The notes below the pieces were generated by a model. It ran no database searches. It saw only the letters and a program-made list of their open reading frames with translations, and was not told the origin of the DNA. From the NCBI GenBank assembly GCA_964622275.1, contig CAZUMX010000026.1, positions 1 to 13,615 on the forward strand: 13,615 nucleotides of DNA, in the 5' to 3' direction. Shown here in pieces: positions 5,657 through 12,675 of this stretch. The stretch comes from CAYPEZ01 sp964622275 (lineage in GTDB: Bacteria; Patescibacteriota; Minisyncoccia; Phycocordibacterales; UBA6899). The position numbers and the translations under genes are program-made. Position 1 is the stretch's first letter; every line of letters starts with the position of its first letter.

Positions 5657-7096
5657 ATGCACAAAGAACAAACCGCCATAGGCGGACAGAACTTTCATGG
5701 TCTTGGGATTGCTCCAGCGCTTCTTGATATTCTCGAGAAGATTGGGATCACCACACCAACACCTATTCAATCCCAAGCCATCCCGGTGGGAGTCGAAGGA
5801 AAAGATATCGTCGGGATTGCCCAGACAGGAACAGGAAAAACTCTTGCTTTTGGTATTCCGCTGATTCAATCACTCGCTCGCAATAAGACGATGGGGCTTG
5901 TCGTGCTTCCTACGCGCGAACTTGCACTTCAGGTTGATACCGAACTCACCAAAATTGGAAAGTCTCTTGGGCTCCGTACAGTCGTATTGATTGGTGGTGC
6001 ATCCATGGGAGGGCAACTCGCTGGTATTCGCCGTAATCCTCATCTTATCATCGCAACTCCCGGGAGACTCAATGATCACCTCGAGCAAAAGACGCTTTCC
6101 CTTGCAAAGGTGAAGGTGCTCGTCCTCGATGAAGCAGACCGCATGCTCGACATGGGATTTGCTCCACAAATTGAGCGCATTGTAAAAGAAGTGCCCGCAG
6201 ATCGCCAGACCATGCTTTTCTCTGCAACGCTCCCGCACGAAATTATGAAAATGGCGACGCGCTACATGAAGCTTCCTGTACGCATTGAGGTTGCTCCTCA
6301 GGGCACAGCATCAGAGAACGTAAGTCAGGAATTCTGTATGGTGCGAAAAGACGAGAAACCAGACCTTCTCAAAAAGACACTTGAAAAATATACAGGATCA
6401 GCACTCATCTTCACTCGCACAAAGCACGGAGCTCGCAAGGTTTCGCGTATGGTCCGCATGTTTGGTCATACATCGAATGAACTTCACTCTGATCGTACAC
6501 TCGGACAGCGCAAGAATGCGCTCGATGGATTTAAGAATGGAACATATCGTATTCTCGTCGCAACAGACATTGCAGCGCGAGGTATCGATGTGAAGGGAAT
6601 TGAGCTTGTGGTGAACTACGATCTCCCATCCAATGCCGAAGATTACGTACACCGTATCGGCCGCACTGGTCGCGCTGGCGCACAAGGACATGCAATTTCC
6701 TTTGCACTACCTGAGGAACGGCGTGATATCCGTGACATCGAACGACTCATCAAAAAAGAACTTCCTGTATCAACTCCAACGGGGCTCGAGCGCCATGCCC
6801 CAGCACCACGAGAGGGAGGTCGAGGATTTGACCGACCACAACGCCACTTTGGAGGCGAAAGACGTTTTGGCAATCACGCTGGGTCGAGCGGGAGATTTCA
6901 TAGCGGACGATCAATGAGAGGTGGTCAACATACTCAGCCCCACCAGGACAGTCAGCAAGGAGAAGCACGGGATCATTTTTCAGGACGAGTAAGGCGTAAA
7001 GGCTCTCATGATCGTAGACGACTCCGTTCAAAGGGAACTCCTGGATGGAACCCAAACAAAGGGAAGCCATTCACGTATAAAGGAATTACCATTTAA
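5657..7096 (+). CDS. DEAD-box ATP-dependent RNA helicase with RGG-like tail
   Basis: A 479-residue DEAD-box helicase; all core motifs are present. Q motif: PTPIQ ending Gln38; I: AQTGTGKT 55-62; Ia: PTRELA 85-90; Ib: TPGR 134-137; II: DEAD 158-161; III: SAT 189-191; IV: IFTRTK from 251; V: TDIAARGID 303-311; VI: HRIGRTGR 332-339. Residues from about 378 to the end are a disordered basic tail rich in Gly, Arg, Ser and Phe (for example GERRFGNHAG). This layout matches RhlE/CsdA-type helicases that unwind short RNA duplexes in ribosome assembly or mRNA decay, often induced by cold; the exact member is not certain. The tail should bind RNA non-specifically. The leader is about 83 nt and may be regulatory. 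It ends at a terminator shared with aspS. Confidence 0.95.
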   Translation: MHKEQTAIGGQNFHGLGIAPALLDILEKIGITTPTPIQSQAIPVGVEGKDIVGIAQTGTGKTLAFGIPLIQSLARNKTMGLVVLPTRELALQVDTELTKIGKSLGLRTVVLIGGASMGGQLAGIRRNPHLIIATPGRLNDHLEQKTLSLAKVKVLVLDEADRMLDMGFAPQIERIVKEVPADRQTMLFSATLPHEIMKMATRYMKLPVRIEVAPQGTASENVSQEFCMVRKDEKPDLLKKTLEKYTGSALIFTRTKHGARKVSRMVRMFGHTSNELHSDRTLGQRKNALDGFKNGTYRILVATDIAARGIDVKGIELVVNYDLPSNAEDYVHRIGRTGRAGAQGHAISFALPEERRDIRDIERLIKKELPVSTPTGLERHAPAPREGGRGFDRPQRHFGGERRFGNHAGSSGRFHSGRSMRGGQHTQPHQDSQQGEARDHFSGRVRRKGSHDRRRLRSKGTPGWNPNKGKPFTYKGITI

Positions 7097-7112
7097 ACCC
7101 TTCCTCATAGCT

Positions 7113-7149
7113 AAAATAAAAACTCCTGAGTGACAGGAGTTTTTATTTT
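7113..7149. terminator. Bidirectional terminator between the helicase gene and aspS
   Basis: A perfect 16-bp stem, 7113-7128 with 7134-7149 (core AACTCCTG/CAGGAGTT, 5-base loop AGTGA), flanked by A-rich sequence on the left and T-rich on the right, so it has a T-run on both strands. It serves both convergent genes; it begins 17 bp past the helicase stop and abuts the aspS stop. Confidence 0.92.
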
Positions 7150-8535
7150 TTATGAATGGAGTTTGATGCCTAATTCTTTGAGCTGCTTCGTGGCAATCTC
7201 ACTTGGCGCTCCCATCATGAGGTCTTTGCCTTCACCAGTCTTTGCAAAGGCAATGACTTCACGAATATTTGGCTCATTCTCAAGGAGCATGACAATGCGG
7301 TCAATTCCTGGAGCACAGCCTCCGTGTGGAGGAGCCCCGTAATCAAAGGCTTCGAGCATGTGGCCAAAGCGTGCCTCTATGGTTTCTTTTGGCAATCCGA
7401 GAAGTTCAAAGATCTTGTTTTGCATTGCACGCTTGTGAATGCGGATTGATCCACCACCGATTTCATAACCATTCAGCACAATGTCGTATGCATTTGCACG
7501 TGCTTTGAGAGGGTCTGTGTCGAGAAGATTCTCATCACCCTCTTTTGGCGCTGTGAATGGGTGATGGACTGCCTGGATTCCACCTTCGTCATCCTTTTCA
7601 AACATTGGGAAGTCGACAACCCAGCAGAATGCGAGCTCGTTCGGGTCCTCCTTGTTCACACGCATGTCCGGCTTATCATTGCCGTACTTAGCCATAGAGT
7701 CAGCGTAGGTGATGCGTGGGAAGGGGATCTGGGCAATCTTCTTGTCTGGGTAGTGAGTCTTCACGAGGTCAATAAACATCGGCTCGAGAAGCGTGAGAAT
7801 GTCTTCTTGGGAAACAAACGACATTTCGAGGTCGAGCTGAGTGAACTCTGGCTGACGATCACCGCGCGTGTCTTCGTCACGGAAGCAGCGAGCAATTTGA
7901 AAGTAACGCTCAAACCCCGCAACCATGGCGAGCTGCTTAAACTGTTGTGGTGACTGTGGAAGAACATAAAACTTTCCTTGCTCGAGACGTGAGGGGACAA
8001 CATATTCCCGAGAGCCCTCGGGGGTGCCTTTCATAAGAATCGGTGTTTCGATTTCCACAAAATCATGTTTATGCATGTACTCACGGAAAAATGAAATCAC
8101 CTTATCGCGAGCGCGAATGTTTTTTTGAAGTCGAGCACGACGAAGATCGAGGTAACGATACTTGAGGCGTACATCCTCACCAATATCACGGCCATCACCG
8201 CGGATATCAAATGGGGGAGTGAGTGACTCGTTCAAAATCGCAACCGAGAGAATTTCGATCTCGATATCGCCATTGGGCTCATTTTTGTTCACAAGCTTTT
8301 CTGGTCGAGGGTTCACCTTCCCTGTGACCTCAAGGACCCACTCGCTACGGGCTTTGCTCGCTGCTTCATGGGCCTCTTTGTGATTTGGGAGAGCGACCAT
8401 CTGGACCTTCCCAGAGGCATCACGGAGGTCAATAAAGATAAGCTTTCCGTGGTCGCGGCGGATGTCGACCCAGCCTTTGAGGAGTACTTCTTTGCCAAGA
8501 GATTCATGGAGGTTCCCGATCATTGTTCGCTGCAT
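7150..8535 (-). CDS. aspS: Aspartyl-tRNA synthetase, bacterial type lacking the GAD insertion
   Basis: A 461-residue class II synthetase that charges tRNA with aspartate. The N-terminal OB-fold anticodon-binding domain spans about 1-105 (LLKGWVDIRRDHGKLIFIDLRD). Catalytic motifs: motif 1 around FVEIETPIL (159-167), motif 2 FRDEDTRGDRQPEFTQLDLE (218-237), motif 3 GGCAPGIDRIVML (405-417), with VVDFPMFE (306-313) and NGYEIGGGSIRIH (355-367). Ordinary bacterial AspRS is about 590 residues, with a GAD domain between YG-x-DKPD-x-R and the VVDFP strand; here only about nine residues (VNKEDPNEL) separate them. Bacteria lacking AsnRS often use a non-discriminating AspRS plus GatCAB; this cannot be decided here. 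ATG 8535 is chosen because upstream TTG 8556 lies in the -10 box. ATG 8523 is a shorter alternative. Confidence 0.95.
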   Translation of the reverse strand: MQRTMIGNLHESLGKEVLLKGWVDIRRDHGKLIFIDLRDASGKVQMVALPNHKEAHEAASKARSEWVLEVTGKVNPRPEKLVNKNEPNGDIEIEILSVAILNESLTPPFDIRGDGRDIGEDVRLKYRYLDLRRARLQKNIRARDKVISFFREYMHKHDFVEIETPILMKGTPEGSREYVVPSRLEQGKFYVLPQSPQQFKQLAMVAGFERYFQIARCFRDEDTRGDRQPEFTQLDLEMSFVSQEDILTLLEPMFIDLVKTHYPDKKIAQIPFPRITYADSMAKYGNDKPDMRVNKEDPNELAFCWVVDFPMFEKDDEGGIQAVHHPFTAPKEGDENLLDTDPLKARANAYDIVLNGYEIGGGSIRIHKRAMQNKIFELLGLPKETIEARFGHMLEAFDYGAPPHGGCAPGIDRIVMLLENEPNIREVIAFAKTGEGKDLMMGAPSEIATKQLKELGIKLHS

Positions 8536-8546
8536 ATAGAAGGGAG

Positions 8547-8555
8547 TGTATACCA
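8547..8555 (-). promoter_or_regulatory. Extended -10 promoter of aspS
   Basis: The minus strand reads TGGTATACA (TGn plus TATACA). The predicted start is about 8540, five bases before ATG 8535; no Shine-Dalgarno. A consensus TTGACA at 8561-8566 is only 8 bp upstream of the -10, so it cannot act as the -35 for this box; TTTGTG at 8569-8574 gives a 16-bp spacer. Confidence 0.6.
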
Positions 8556-8654
8556 AAACGTGTCAACGCACAAAGCAGCATTGCCCTGCAATATGAAACC
8601 CTACTATCCACACCATAATGTGTTCTAATATGTAGCCAAAGTCACACTCATTGT

Positions 8655-8660
8655 TATACT
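8655..8660 (+). promoter_or_regulatory. Candidate -10 box of the FN3 protein gene
   Basis: TATACT, with a weak -35 TAGCCA at 8633-8638 (16-bp spacer). The predicted start is about 8667, leaving a leader of about 60 nt that contains GGTC and GACC arms able to pair across roughly 8676-8693. No Shine-Dalgarno; the last 20 bases before the ATG are A-rich. Confidence 0.45.
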
Positions 8661-8727
8661 TTTAATCTTCCGTCAGGTCTGTTTAATAGGACCCTAATGT
8701 TCTTTTTGCAATTAAAAACTCAAACGC

Positions 8728-9813
8728 ATGAAAAAAACTTTTTTCGGGCTTCTCGTGCTTGCGCTCTCCGTTGTTGGATATCAAGCATTTGCAGACACAA
8801 CAAGCTCAATCCTTCCTACAGGAGAAGGGTATAGTCTTCAGTGGACAACTTCTACTGGAACCACACATTATCTTCTTGTTGACGAATCAACATGTAATGG
8901 GCTTACGGATTATGTCCAAACGACAACTGTTGGGCAGCGTGATGCATATACTGTTTCTCTCTCGAGCGTTCCAGATGGATCAACGATTACCAACATTGCA
9001 CTGACTCCATGTGCATCGCGTGTGAATGCTGGCGGTGCAAATCCTGTCATGAAGCTCTTTTATCGCTATGATGGAGTGAATAGTGCAGATGGAGGATCAT
9101 ACAGTCTTACGGGGACAACCCCAGCAGGACTGGGCACGACAAACTTTGCACTCTCTAAAGTGAAGTCATCTACGACTACGCTTCAGGTAGGTGCAGTGCT
9201 TTCGTCAGGAACCAAGGGAGCACGATTGTCACAGCTTGCGACTGTCATCACCTACACACCATCCGTGCCAGCAGCGCCATCGAGCCTTTCGGGAACACAA
9301 GACCCTTCTCTCGTGCAGATTAATCTCTCTTGGACTGACAATGCGTCGAACGAAACCGCATACGCTGTCGAGCGCAAACTCAGCACCTCGGGGACGTACA
9401 CACAGATAGCATCGACATCTGCAAATACGGTATCTTATAACGATAGCACTGTTGCAAGTGGTGCAACATACAACTATCGTGTCCGTGGTTACAATTCCAG
9501 CGGATACGGAAGCTATTCGAATGTTGCGACAGCAACGGCACCAAGCCTCCCAAGCACACCATCCTTGACTGTATTCAGCTCTACTTCGACACCTGGAGAT
9601 ATTCAGCTCTCATTTGGTGGTACGAATACCTCCTTCTACACCATTGAAAGAAGTTTCTCGTCTACGAGTTCATACGTCTTCCTCGCAACGACATCAAATA
9701 CTTTCTACACTGATGTTGCTCCCGGAAGCGGAACTTGGTGGTATCGAGTGAAGGGATCAAATGTGTATGGATCGTCTGCCTACTCAAATGACGATTTCGA
9801 GACACTTCCATAA
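8728..9813 (+). CDS. Secreted protein with two fibronectin type III domains
   Basis: A 361-residue exported protein. A Sec signal peptide spans residues 1-22 (MKKTFFGLLVLALSVVGYQ, then AFA before D23, a typical signal peptidase I site). Residues 23-178 form a beta-rich domain with two Cys (56 and 94) that may pair; its DYVQTTTVGQRDAYTVSLSSVPDG stretch resembles jelly-roll modules of phage and surface structural proteins. Two FN3 domains follow: about 181-271 (LSWTDNASNETAYAVERK ... YNYRVRGYNSSGYGSYSN) and about 276-358, with matching YTIERSF and WWYRVKGSNVYGSSAYSN. No catalytic motif, membrane anchor or LPXTG-like signal. Probably a secreted or surface adhesion-type protein; its binding target is unknown. 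Monocistronic, with its own terminator at 9824-9853. Confidence 0.88.
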   Translation: MKKTFFGLLVLALSVVGYQAFADTTSSILPTGEGYSLQWTTSTGTTHYLLVDESTCNGLTDYVQTTTVGQRDAYTVSLSSVPDGSTITNIALTPCASRVNAGGANPVMKLFYRYDGVNSADGGSYSLTGTTPAGLGTTNFALSKVKSSTTTLQVGAVLSSGTKGARLSQLATVITYTPSVPAAPSSLSGTQDPSLVQINLSWTDNASNETAYAVERKLSTSGTYTQIASTSANTVSYNDSTVASGATYNYRVRGYNSSGYGSYSNVATATAPSLPSTPSLTVFSSTSTPGDIQLSFGGTNTSFYTIERSFSSTSSYVFLATTSNTFYTDVAPGSGTWWYRVKGSNVYGSSAYSNDDFETLP

Positions 9814-9823
9814 CATATTTCTT

Positions 9824-9853
9824 AAAAACAGCTCCTTCGGGGGCTGTTTTTTT
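9824..9853 (+). terminator. Intrinsic terminator with UUCG tetraloop after the FN3 gene
   Basis: A 12-bp stem (AAAAACAGCTCC with GGGGCTGTTTTT, one wobble) closed by the very stable C(UUCG)G tetraloop and followed by Ts. It lies 10 bp past the stop codon. Confidence 0.93.
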
Positions 9854-9866
9854 ATTCTCGATGACG

Positions 9867-9872
9867 TACACT
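9867..9872 (+). promoter_or_regulatory. -10 box of the exported His-rich protein gene
   Basis: TACACT predicts a start at about 9879, one base before ATG 9880. No clear -35, since the upstream DNA is the previous gene's terminator; no Shine-Dalgarno. Confidence 0.5.
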
Positions 9873-9879
9873 AAGACTC

Positions 9880-10425
9880 ATGAGCCGTAAGCAAGTTTTT
9901 GGAGCAATTGTTTTCTGTATTGCTGTTTTAGGACTTTTCTTTGTGTTTCAAATGATAGGCACGCCGCTACCAGCAAGTGCGCATGGCGGGGGGACACATC
10001 TCGAGGGGAATGTGGGATCATCAACCGTTGTCGTGGAATATGAAGGGGAGTCTATTTTCCAAGGTGGGCTCACACGTTTTAACCTCACCCTCGAAGAAGC
10101 AACAACGACAGAAGTGGAGGTGGAGATTCCGCACGATGCAGTGTGGGCACGCCTTGAACACGACAACGACATTCTCTATGCAGGATGGCTCTATAAGCCC
10201 GAGGGACTTCAGGCTGGATTCTCATATACATTTTTGGAAGCTGGAGACTATGTGCTCACTGTGCGCTTCCATCATGCATCAGGAACCATAGCCGAAAAAG
10301 CGTTTACACTTTCAGTCAAAGGCTCCGGAGTTTCTGAAAGCCATATTGCCGTTTTCCTATTTGGTCTCATCATCGGTGGCATGGTTATTCTAGGCATAGG
10401 AAAAGGAGTTATGTTTCGCACATAA
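9880..10425 (+). CDS. Exported His-containing beta-sandwich protein with C-terminal anchor, unknown
   Basis: A 181-residue protein. Residues 1-34 look like a cleavable signal peptide: basic start, hydrophobic core at 7-26, then PASA before His35. The mature protein would begin HGGGTH. A single beta-rich domain of about 110 residues follows (for example TEVEVEIPHDAVWARLEHDND and AGDYVLTVRFHHASG), then a membrane helix at about 155-175 (IAVFLFGLIIGGMVILGIG) and a short basic tail. A mature N-terminal His plus further His (40, 85, 94, 131, 132) recalls copper proteins such as CopC or YcnI, which have a similar layout, but sequence identity to them is not evident. Copper or other metal binding is therefore a hypothesis. 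No operon partner in phase; own -10 box; no strong terminator before the groES promoter. Confidence 0.75.
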   Translation: MSRKQVFGAIVFCIAVLGLFFVFQMIGTPLPASAHGGGTHLEGNVGSSTVVVEYEGESIFQGGLTRFNLTLEEATTTEVEVEIPHDAVWARLEHDNDILYAGWLYKPEGLQAGFSYTFLEAGDYVLTVRFHHASGTIAEKAFTLSVKGSGVSESHIAVFLFGLIIGGMVILGIGKGVMFRT

Positions 10426-10433
10426 ACCCACGC

Positions 10434-10462
10434 TTGCGCAAACACCAACATCTTTTTATACT
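10434..10462 (+). promoter_or_regulatory. Promoter of groES-groEL
   Basis: TTGCGC at 10434-10439 and TATACT at 10457-10462 with a 17-bp spacer. The predicted start is about 10469, giving a leader of about 56 nt. No CIRCE-type inverted repeat (TTAGCACTC-N9-GAGTGCTAA) is present. Confidence 0.6.
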
Positions 10463-10474
10463 GGTGCCACTTTT

Positions 10475-10495
10475 ACCCCTATGCGGGGGTTCTTT
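10475..10495 (+). other. Leader hairpin ahead of groES
   Basis: ACCCCT and GGGGGT (10475-10480 and 10485-10490) form a 6-bp stem with an ATGC loop, followed by TTCTTT. It could be a weak terminator of the upstream gene, an attenuator, or a 5' stabilising hairpin of the groES mRNA, since it begins about 6 nt from the predicted transcription start. Confidence 0.45.
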
Positions 10496-10524
10496 AGAAG
10501 GTAACACATAAACACACAAACAGT

Positions 10525-10866
10525 ATGGCAAATGGAAAAAATGGAGCAAAAAAGAATGGAAAGACGACAATCATCCCTGTGGGTGACAAAGTGCTTATTC
10601 GCCCCGCAGACAAACCTTCAGAACACAAGACTGAAGGGGGAATCATCCTTCCAGGAAAACAAGAGACGGAGCGACAGGAGCGTGGGCTAGTCGTCGCTGT
10701 AGGGAAGGGACGTTGGGATGAAGACGGCGAAAAGCGCATCCCGATGGACGTATCTATAGGCGACAAAGTGATTTATGTTCGTGGATACGAATATCAAGAA
10801 CTCAAAGTTGATGGAGTTGACCATATTCTTATTTCTGCAAACAGCATTCTCGCAATTACACAGTAA
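10525..10866 (+). CDS. groES: Co-chaperonin GroES
   Basis: A 113-residue Hsp10. After a 12-15 residue Lys/Asn/Gly-rich N-terminal extension (MANGKNGAKKNGK) that ordinary GroES of about 97 residues lacks, the fold follows: IIPVGDKVLIRPA, the mobile loop with GGIILP (the hydrophobic tripeptide that docks on GroEL), RGLVVAVGKG, IGDKVIYVRGYEYQELKVDG and a final DHILISANSILAI. It forms the heptameric lid for GroEL. Start at ATG 10525; the region before it is a CA-rich unstructured stretch (cacacaaacagt) without a Shine-Dalgarno site. It lies 23 bp upstream of groEL, with which it is probably co-transcribed from the promoter at 10434-10462. Confidence 0.96.
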   Translation: MANGKNGAKKNGKTTIIPVGDKVLIRPADKPSEHKTEGGIILPGKQETERQERGLVVAVGKGRWDEDGEKRIPMDVSIGDKVIYVRGYEYQELKVDGVDHILISANSILAITQ

Positions 10867-10889
10867 TTCACACACAGTATTCACTCACT

Positions 10890-12542
10890 ATGGCAAAACA
10901 AATTCTCTCTGACAAAAAAGCTCGAAAAGCACTCAAAGATGGTCTTGATACCGTCGCAAATGCAGTTCGCATTACCATGGGACCACGTGGGCGCAATGTT
11001 GTGCTCGACAAAGGGTATGGAACTCCAACAATCACCAATGATGGAGTATCCATTGCGAAAGAGATCACGCTTCCAAACAAATTTGAAAACATGGGAGCCG
11101 AGATCATCAAGGAGGTCGCATCAAAGACGAACGATATCGCAGGCGACGGGACTACCACAGCAGTCGTCCTCACTCAAGCGCTCGTCGATGGAGGCATGGA
11201 GCACACATTCAAGGGGGCAAACCCTATGGGGGTACGCCGTGGAATCGAGGCTGCGCTCCAGGATGCAAAAGAAGCACTCAAGGACATGGCAAAGGCAATC
11301 AAGAACGACAAAGAAATCGAACAGGTTGCCACGATTTCTGCCGAATCTCCAGAGATTGGAAAGACGATTGCTGAGACGATCAAGAAAGTTGGGAAAGACG
11401 GCGTTGTCACTGTTGAGGAATCACAGTCGTTTGGTATCGAGAGTGAGGTCGTTGAAGGAATGGAATTTGATAAAGGATACGTGTCTCCATACATGATTAC
11501 GTCACCTGAGCGCATGGAGGCAGAGTACCGTGATGTTCCAATGCTTATTACCGATAAGAAAATTTCTACCATCCAAGCTATTCTTCCTCTTCTTGAAAAA
11601 TTAGCGCAAACTGGTCGAAAAGAGCTCGTCATCATCGCAGACGACGTCGATGCAGAGGCACTCACAACACTCATTGTGAACAAGCTTCGCGGTGGATTCA
11701 ATACACTTGCGATTAAAGCTCCGGGGTATGGTGATCGAAAAAAAGATCTTCTCGAAGATATTGCTATCGTCACTGGTGCAACCGTCATCACTGAAGAAAC
11801 AGGTCTCAAGCTCGAGGAAACAACACCACAAATGCTTGGCCGCGCTCGAAAGATTGTTGCAACGAAGGACAAGACAGTGATTGTTGGTGGAAAAGGGAAG
11901 AAGGCAGACATCGACGCACGCGTGCAGTCTATAAAGAAACAGGCAGCAAAGACTGACTCAAAGTATGACAAAGAAAAGCTTGATGAGCGTATGGCGAAGC
12001 TCTCGGGAGGAGTCGCCGTCCTGAAAGTCGGAGCCGCAACAGAGACTGAGATGAAATATCTCAAGCTCAAAATTGAGGATGCAGTGAATGCCACCAAAGC
12101 AGCTATTGAGGAAGGCATCGTTCCGGGCGGAGGAACTGCGCTCGTCCATGTTGCAAAGAAACTCAAAGACTCACTCGCAAAAATGGCTCAAAAGAAAACA
12201 GAAAATGCGAAGCAACATAGTGAGTTTGTTGATGGATACCAAGTGCTCATCGATAGTCTTACGGCTCCAATCAAGCAGATCATTACCAATGCGGGACGTG
12301 ATGATGCTCAGAAAATCATCGCACAGATAGAGAAGAGCCCAACAAAAGGATATGATGCATCTCGAGATGAGATGACGGAAAACATGATCCAGGCTGGAAT
12401 CATCGACCCAGTCAAAGTTACTCGATCTGGGCTTGAGCATGCAGTGTCTGCTGCAGCAATTCTCCTGACAACAGAAGTTGCTGTGACAGATATTCCAGAG
12501 CCAAAAGCTCCAGCTCCACAGGGAGGAGATATGGGATACTAA
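10890..12542 (+). CDS. groEL: Chaperonin GroEL (Hsp60)
   Basis: A 550-residue group I chaperonin, normal length, forming the double-ring cage that folds cytosolic proteins with ATP and GroES. Visible landmarks: ITMGPRGRNVVLDKGYGTPTITNDGVSIAKEI, the ATP-site motif AGDGTTTA (Asp86, equivalent to E. coli Asp87), the apical domain around GMEFDKGYVSPYM, and EDAVNATKAAIEEGIVPGGG (carrying the Asp of the hydrolysis site). The C-terminus is PAPQGGDMGY, a single GGDM-like unit rather than the usual repeated GGM tail. The start at ATG 10890 lies 23 bp after groES. The gap is CA-rich (cacacacagtat) like the groES upstream region, with no Shine-Dalgarno. A weak ATTACA-17-TATTCA could start a second, leaderless groEL transcript at about 10890; this is speculative. 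It ends with its own terminator. Confidence 0.97.
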   Translation: MAKQILSDKKARKALKDGLDTVANAVRITMGPRGRNVVLDKGYGTPTITNDGVSIAKEITLPNKFENMGAEIIKEVASKTNDIAGDGTTTAVVLTQALVDGGMEHTFKGANPMGVRRGIEAALQDAKEALKDMAKAIKNDKEIEQVATISAESPEIGKTIAETIKKVGKDGVVTVEESQSFGIESEVVEGMEFDKGYVSPYMITSPERMEAEYRDVPMLITDKKISTIQAILPLLEKLAQTGRKELVIIADDVDAEALTTLIVNKLRGGFNTLAIKAPGYGDRKKDLLEDIAIVTGATVITEETGLKLEETTPQMLGRARKIVATKDKTVIVGGKGKKADIDARVQSIKKQAAKTDSKYDKEKLDERMAKLSGGVAVLKVGAATETEMKYLKLKIEDAVNATKAAIEEGIVPGGGTALVHVAKKLKDSLAKMAQKKTENAKQHSEFVDGYQVLIDSLTAPIKQIITNAGRDDAQKIIAQIEKSPTKGYDASRDEMTENMIQAGIIDPVKVTRSGLEHAVSAAAILLTTEVAVTDIPEPKAPAPQGGDMGY

Positions 12543-12568
12543 GTGCATTCTCGCATCACTTCATCTAC

Positions 12569-12597
12569 AAAAAAGGTCCACATGAGGGCCTTTTTTT
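12569..12597 (+). terminator. Intrinsic terminator after groEL
   Basis: An 11-bp stem (AAAAAAGGTCC with GGGCCTTTTTT, one wobble), 6-base loop, then further Ts. It lies 26 bp past the groEL stop codon. Confidence 0.92.
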
Positions 12598-12598
12598 G

Positions 12599-12626
12599 TT
12601 GACAGTCGAATCGAGAGGAGTAGTCT
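12599..12626 (+). promoter_or_regulatory. Candidate promoter of the first small Cys gene
   Basis: Consensus TTGACA at 12599-12604, overlapping the tail of the groEL terminator, then a poor -10 (TAGTCT at 12621-12626, 16-bp spacer). The second small gene has the same design (TTGACA-16-TAGCGT), which raises confidence slightly. Confidence 0.4.
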
Positions 12627-12633
12627 TAATACA

Positions 12634-12655
12634 TGCGAAAAGATATCTTTTCGCA
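12634..12655. repeat. Perfect 22-bp palindrome in the leader of the first small Cys gene
   Basis: TGCGAAAAGAT at 12634-12644 is followed at once by its exact reverse complement ATCTTTTCGCA, with no spacer. It sits next to the predicted transcription start and 20 bp before the start codon, where a dimeric repressor site or an RNA hairpin would act. The absence of a loop favours a protein-binding site in DNA. Confidence 0.7.
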
Positions 12656-12657
12656 AC

Positions 12658-12675
12658 AAAAAAAAGGGGTCGCTT
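12658..12675 (+). promoter_or_regulatory. Shared leader motif with Shine-Dalgarno, copy 1
   Basis: An A-tract followed by GGGGTCGCTT directly before GTG 12676. The AAGGGG part is a workable Shine-Dalgarno about six bases from the start. The last 18 bases match copy 2 (13118-13135) at 15 positions, including GGGTCGCTT at the 3' end. Confidence 0.6.

Noticed and set aside
8561..8566. Consensus TTGACA (minus strand) as the -35 of aspS
   Set aside because: It is only 8 bp from the -10 box TATACA, too close for sigma70; no -10 at 16-18 bp downstream was found.
10426..10524. CIRCE operator before groES
   Set aside because: The inverted repeat TTAGCACTC-N9-GAGTGCTAA was looked for and is not present; only a small GC hairpin occurs.
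11174..12166. A 330-codon open frame antisense to groEL
   Set aside because: It lies wholly within groEL on the opposite strand, its composition is Ser/Arg-rich as expected from a shadow frame, and it has no family motifs.
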